A DNA stretch of 64,000 nt from Oryza sativa Japonica Group (taxonomy: Eukaryota; Streptophyta; Magnoliopsida; Poales; Poaceae). Numbering within the stretch: the first letter of the stretch is position 1; each line of letters opens with the position of its first letter. The stretch spans positions 31,081,001 to 31,145,000 of the forward strand of contig NC_089037.1 in assembly GCF_034140825.1 (NCBI RefSeq), read 5' to 3'. A program made the translations under genes and the position numbers. This document shows, in pieces, positions 59,501-64,000 of this stretch. The notes beneath the pieces are model-generated. The model saw nothing but the letters and a program-made list of their open reading frames with translations. It was not told the origin of the DNA and did no database searches.

Positions 59501-59866
59501 CAATTTTCAGTAGTTTTATTTGTTCCTTTCTGTATACACCCCCCGTTGGTGTAGAAGCCGAGTTTTATAAATTCCCATTATCTGGAAAAAAAAAGAACTG
59601 GACGAGTTTTCAGTCTTTTATGCACACATAACATTTGGATAGAGTTTTGATCTATCATGTTAAAAGAAAGTGCATGTCATTTAGTTTCCTCCTGGGAACT
59701 CGTCTCAGTTATTTGATCATTGATATTCGTTCTCTCTCCTGTGCAGGTGAACAATGCTGCTCACGAGAGATGTCTTGACCCAATCCCTCTCGAGCCGCCC
59801 ATATTGGATAAGCTCATCAGTGCAAAACTAGCAAAGATTAAAGAGCAAAGTCCAAATATGCAGTAG
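50507..59866 (+). CDS. VPS51: VPS51, GARP/EARP vesicle-tethering subunit
   Basis: Twenty coding exons, 770 residues: 50507-50737, 51485-51624, 51731-51785, 51868-51975, 52639-52737, 52829-52906, 53007-53084, 54324-54398, 54566-54666, 55356-55423, 55673-55746, 56297-56363, 56557-56672, 56810-57067, 57165-57281, 57913-57984, 58098-58148, 58308-58535, 59272-59448, 59747-59866. After an Ala-rich leader comes the VPS51/EXO84-type start (KARRTRDLLASFYN, SFDPDVYMNVLVQQSNLEAL) and a coiled-coil block (MKTNIVGMEANMEQLLSK, FDKRENIEKLHRTRNLLRKV). The rest is CATCHR-type helical sequence ending IKEQSPNMQ. VPS51 works in GARP at the trans-Golgi to tether endosome-derived vesicles; the Arabidopsis homologue UNHINGED affects leaf veins and shape. 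Length is close to the Arabidopsis protein. One join (54666/55356, giving Asn-Arg-Tyr) is less certain. Confidence 0.95.
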
Positions 59867-60701
59867 CTACGCCCAATTGGTTATTCCTTCCCCTAGCAAT
59901 CAGTTTCATCTGGTCATACACCGTTCACAGCTATGTGCATATGTAAATCTGTCAAACACTCAAACTGAACCAACTCACCCCGAAAATGTAATACTATGTT
60001 GAGCTCTCAGCATCGAGAAATGCTCTGTTAGTCTTGTGTGCATTGTCTCGAGTTCAGGGGAAATATTGATGATCAAGGACTTGAATTTAATCAAACGTGA
60101 GTCCACCGTCCACATTAATTCAATTTTGTGAGGAAGCAACACATGTATAAGGGCGTGTTTTCATATCTTGCGTACATGACAATTTTTGCCACCCGTTTTC
60201 ATATATAAATCATCTTTGTATTATGAAATTTTGCTTGTTGCTCCGGCATGTTTTGCATGTTGTATCTGCGTAGGCGCGTAGCGAATTCTTGCCTCTAGGT
60301 GAAACATGAAAATTGCTTAGTATACCCTGTGTTGATATGGCAAACGAACTAACACAAGTAAAGACGAAAAGCCAATTCATAATGCATGAATCTTCATACC
60401 GTACAGTGAGAGAAGGCCATACAGATCTTCCGTATTAAGCATCAGTAATTCTCATTGTTCTCAGGAAAAACATAGAGAGCAACAATCTGTAATGTACCCA
60501 AACAATACAAATAAGGCACAACCAACTAACGATTCCATGATGCTTGACCTGCGCACGTAAACGAGACACAACACCCTAGTGTAGTTTGATATCTAGAAGC
60601 CCTAATAATGGCAATCCTGAAGGACTGCACAAGCGAATGTACAGAGAGATGTTAACAGTTCAACAATGATAACAGCAGGGTAGAGATATGGAACTGCAGA
60701 G
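59867..60701. other. Convergent 3' flank of VPS51 and FAM114-like gene
   Basis: Probable 3' UTRs of the two converging genes: VPS51 to about 60100, and the FAM114-like gene from about 60400. The AT-rich DNA between shows no other feature. Confidence 0.5.
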
Positions 60702-63698
60702 TTATACATTTGGCATTGAAGAGCAAACAACAACATAGGCCAAGTATTGGAGGGCGTCTTGCAACTTGCTGACAGCACTGGTCTGATCGGTATTTAGATG
60801 GTTGGATATGTATTTAGCTTTCTCCTGCACCGAATTTTGGTTCGAGAGATCATCCTTCTTGTCAGCCAGAGCATTTTGTATAGCTGCCATGTAAGCTTCA
60901 GCCACATCGGATATTCCTACGAAAACAATAAGATGAACTTGTTAAAACTAAGTTCGTGCCGTGCATTATATAATCACAAGAAGACCATTACATGTACCTG
61001 TAGCAAAACTTGCAGACACCTTTTCAATATCCACGGAGATGGACTGTGCTTTCCATCTGATGATTTTAGCCTTTGAAATAGGATCTTCAGGCCATTCAAT
61101 TTTCACATCATTTTCATCATCTTCATTCTTTGGTTTAGAAGAAGCCGAAATAACAGATTTTCCAAGCAGCAGAAGTTGAGAGACTGCAAGGCAACACATT
61201 TCTGACAATCTCTGCGACAGGAAATTTTTATAAGCAAAATGTATAGTTCAAAGAGCAAGGATAAACAACTGAACATTATACAATATGGACGTACGTGAAC
61301 ACCCTCCGAGTGAATAGTCTCTAGCCTATTAGTGGTCCGTTTGACAATCTCATTTGGAGAGAGCCCGCCCAAGGCAGTGGTGAACCTGAGAAGACAAATG
61401 TCAGTATGTAAAGCTTTAGAAAAATAACGTTGGAGGATAAAATTCAAGTGCTTGAAGATGCTTTACAGAGGTAAAACTGAGCTTATAGTCAGACAGTACA
61501 CTGCATGGCTGCAAAACAGTTAAACATGGATGTTGCTTCCACACATGCATATGAATTTTCTCAATATGTAGGAGTAATTGCTGTCTCAGCATGACTAATA
61601 TGTTTACTTCATAATCCTGAGTAATACTTCTTAAAGGTTTTAGCATGATGCTCTAGTATTAGCCGCACTTATATTCTTCATTTAGCATTGTCACTAACTA
61701 GCATTTCAGTAAGAAACCAGTCCATATCAGTTGCATATGCCTGTCAGATCTTGTAGAATATGAGTTTGTGCATTGGATGATTGACGATGCAAAATGGAGT
61801 TACACCTACCCTGCAGCCATTTTTGCAGCCTTGCTAACACTTGAGTCGCATAACTTCTTCATCTCTGCATCAGAATCAGAATCAGCTGCTTCAATCTTTT
61901 TTCCTTTGTTAGAGTCTGGTCCATCTTCATCAATCTTGGTGCTAAGACTAAAAATCTGTTGTATTTCTTTGAGCTTTCCATCATAATATGTTTTCTGCCC
62001 AGCAACAAGTTTACCCTTCTTCCTATTAAATAATAGTGCATAATGGCTTGACAGTGCCTCCAACTCCTAGTAAAAGACAGCCATGACCAAGTAAAAAAAA
62101 GGAACAAATATTGGCAACAAAACAAATTGAGATCTTGTGAAAAGGGGGACCTCTAATTGATCAGGTCCTCCATAAATATAGAAGCATCTGTCAAATGACA
62201 CTTCTTCAAACTGCTCCTCTTCTGTCTGCGGATCACCTTCACCAGTACCTTTGTCAACATCCATACCAGTCTCTTCGATGATAAACTCCATTGTCTCTTT
62301 TCCTACACGTTCAAGTACCTCCATTCCTTTGGCAGTAAATGACTTCCCTGTCTGTAATTATTGAGGCTTTATTATTAAAATGATACCCGTAGATGTGCCG
62401 AATAAACATTATTACTGAATTACCTCTAGAATGGTTGGTGCTATTACAGATGCTTTAGCAGGCAGTTCCCCTTGTTGAATGGTTTCAGCAAGGCTTGAAG
62501 CAGAAGTCTCCAATCTAGGAAAGTAACAATATTATATAAAAACGCAATGATGCTGAAATGTTTCTACCTCAAGTAAAGATGCAGCATTGTTGATAACGAA
62601 AACATTACTAACTATTTCAGCATTGAAAGAAACTTGAAATACTTATAGTGCAAGATGATCCATACAGAAAATAGAAATGTTTCTTCAATAAAAGTATCGC
62701 ATTTGGAATCCCTTCAACACACTGCATTTTCAGTGGATCGACAATTTTTTACATCATCCAAAGGATCTAATATTGTGACGGATTTATCGCATACTTCTTC
62801 AGCTGTTCTACATGCTGTATTAATTATTAAGTACTCCTATTCAGCACAGATATGCTAGCTGGTTCTAATATCCACTCAAGGCATCACAGCAGGAAGAGAA
62901 ATGGAGTTAAGAAGAGTGCTATACTTCTGAACAAGCAGTGATCCGCTCTTCCACGCACTCCCGAGCGCTTGCCATGTCCCAGTCGTGATAGTCTCCACCG
63001 AGCTGTCGAACACCTTGAGCCCCTGCAGAGCCCCAACACAAACATCCCAAACAACCACATTAACCACCACTATCCCGAGAAATGCCCAGGGGTCTTCCGG
63101 CTAGCTCCACAAGGTGGTGGGCTAGACGACCTGGTTCAAAGCCTCACCCCTCCTAATTATTTGATATTAGGTCCTTCCCTAATATTCTAGTTTTTTTTTA
63201 ACCACCACTATCCCCAAACCCATCGGACCCCATCGCCGGCATTGCCGAGGAGAAAGGAACAGCAAAGGTGGTAGTACAACTAGCCTGTCCCAAGAGCGAG
63301 TCCTCGCTGGCGTTCTCCAGCTTGTCCAGCGCCGCCTTCCGCTGCTCGTCCTCCTCCCCTCCTCCCTCGGCCGCCTTCTCCTTCTCCTTCTCCTCCCCGT
63401 CTCCGGTCCCCACGTCCTGCTCCGGCGGCTGCTGTATGTCGGCGATGGCGCTCTTCGCGACCTCCACCGCCTGCGTCACACGCCACACCACATCAGAAAC
63501 AAAAAAAAAAACCCTAGCGAAAACGGCGGCGCGCGCGAAGCAGGAAGCCGGGAGAGCGGCGCGCACATTGCGGGAGATCTCGGAGAAGATGGAGAGCCCC
63601 CACCCTCCCCATCCCCCTCCGCCGCCGCTGCCGGCCTGCTGCTCTGCTGCCGCGGCGGCCTCCGCCGCCGCCGCGGCGGGTGGCTGCTCGCCGGACAT
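60702..63698 (-). CDS. FAM114A-like protein (DUF719 type)
   Basis: Nine coding exons on the minus strand: 63698-63567, 63470-63285, 63022-62925, 62514-62424, 62351-62151, 62066-61810, 61385-61295, 61211-60998, 60916-60702; 494 residues. It starts with an Ala/Gly-rich leader and GGWGGWGLSIFSEISRN, then GLKVFDSSVETITTGTWQAL, GKSFTAKGMEVLERVGKETM, FDRCFYIYGGPDQLEELEAL and HYALLFNRKKG. The order of blocks (Gly-Trp start, GK..EFIGK-like helix, HYxLLF) matches animal FAM114A/NOXP20 proteins, which bind RAB2 or Golgi membranes; the plant role is not known to me. An acidic stretch lies at about 66-95. The intron 63284-63023 appears to start with GC (CAG|GCTAGT) because the next exon must join in phase 0. 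A p-SINE1 copy lies in that intron. Confidence 0.88.
63077..63197 (+). mobile_element. p-SINE1 copy with perfect 17-bp duplication
   Basis: A 121-bp body starting GAGAAATGCCCAGGGGTCTT, with the Pol III-type parts GGCTAGCTCCACAAGGTGG and GGTTCAAAGCC, the signature TATTAGGTCCTTCCCTAATA and a terminal T run: a typical rice p-SINE1. It is flanked by TTAACCACCACTATCCC at 63060-63076 and, exactly repeated, at 63198-63214. It lies in the second intron of the FAM114-like gene, in antisense to it. Confidence 0.93.
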
Positions 63699-64000
63699 GG
63701 TGGGTGGGTGCGTGCGTGCTAGTGAGCGTCTCGCGTCGCGTGCGGGTTACTCTGCTTCTGCCCGAGGCGCACGGATCTAACCCGAGCCGGACCGCTTGCA
63801 ACTGCAACCACCGGTGGGCTCACCAACTTGGTCGTAACTGGCACCGCGGTGGTGGGTCCCACCTTTTTACCCCCTAGGCCACGTTCTCTCCAAGGCCTCG
63901 TTTTCGATGGGCCTGACCTCCGGCCCATACAGATATATGGGCCTGAATTGGGCCCACTGGCCCAACCCACAAGGCCACTACTAAACCCACCTCGAAACCC
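63699..64000. promoter_or_regulatory. Promoter of the FAM114-like gene
   Basis: Short leader, then several TGGGCC/GGCCCA words at about 63913-63975, as found in housekeeping plant promoters (site II-like). No gene on the plus strand is supported. Confidence 0.5.

Noticed and set aside
1-64000. CRISPR arrays, operons, rRNA, tRNA genes or bacterial-type systems
   Set aside because: This is plant nuclear DNA with spliced genes; no regularly spaced identical repeats or cloverleaf genes were seen.

Overview
The window reads as a grass nuclear genome, almost certainly rice (Oryza). Genes have many short introns, GC-rich first exons and AT-rich introns. Intergenic DNA is crowded with rice-type Stowaway and Tourist-like MITEs, p-SINE1, a solo LTR and Mutator-like elements. 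From memory of the proteins, CYCH1-1, HOS1 and the inositol 3-kinase MIK lie together on the long arm of rice chromosome 3; no database was consulted.

Layout: 661-1692 (-) GRAM-domain GEM-like protein; 2801-3776 solo LTR; 5422-6168 (+) single-exon plastid-type protein; 8395-9803 (-) mitochondrial CBSX3-like CBS-pair protein with spliced 5' UTR reaching about 11.96 kb; 12-17 kb MITE cluster; 17245-24824 (-) HOS1 RING/ELYS-type nucleoporin-linked E3 ligase; 25856-27808 and 30072-31658 (-) tandem pair of MDP1-like HAD phosphatases, separated by a long-inverted-repeat (Pack-MULE-like) element; 31800-37277 a complete-ended 5.5 kb Mutator-like element (MULE) with a 10-bp target-site duplication; 37708-41980 (+) cyclin H; 42-46 kb repeats, MITEs and a LINE/SINE composite; 46045-48646 (-) MIK; 50507-59866 (+) VPS51 tethering-complex subunit, 20 coding exons; 60702-63698 (-) FAM114-like protein.

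The host genes are ordinary housekeeping or signalling loci (CDK-activating kinase cyclin, vesicle tethering, phytic-acid biosynthesis, mRNA export/cold signalling, redox regulation) and do not form an operon or pathway. I rebuilt every exon chain by hand from splice signals and reading phase; all coding totals are multiples of three. Two introns appear to use GC-AG borders.

I found no convincing undescribed biological system. The most interesting items are the MULE that has split what was a roughly 0.56 kb head-to-head promoter between an MDP1 gene and cyclin H, the long-inverted-repeat element carrying a bHLH-like gene scrap, the GC-AG introns, and several nested or tandem transposon arrangements.
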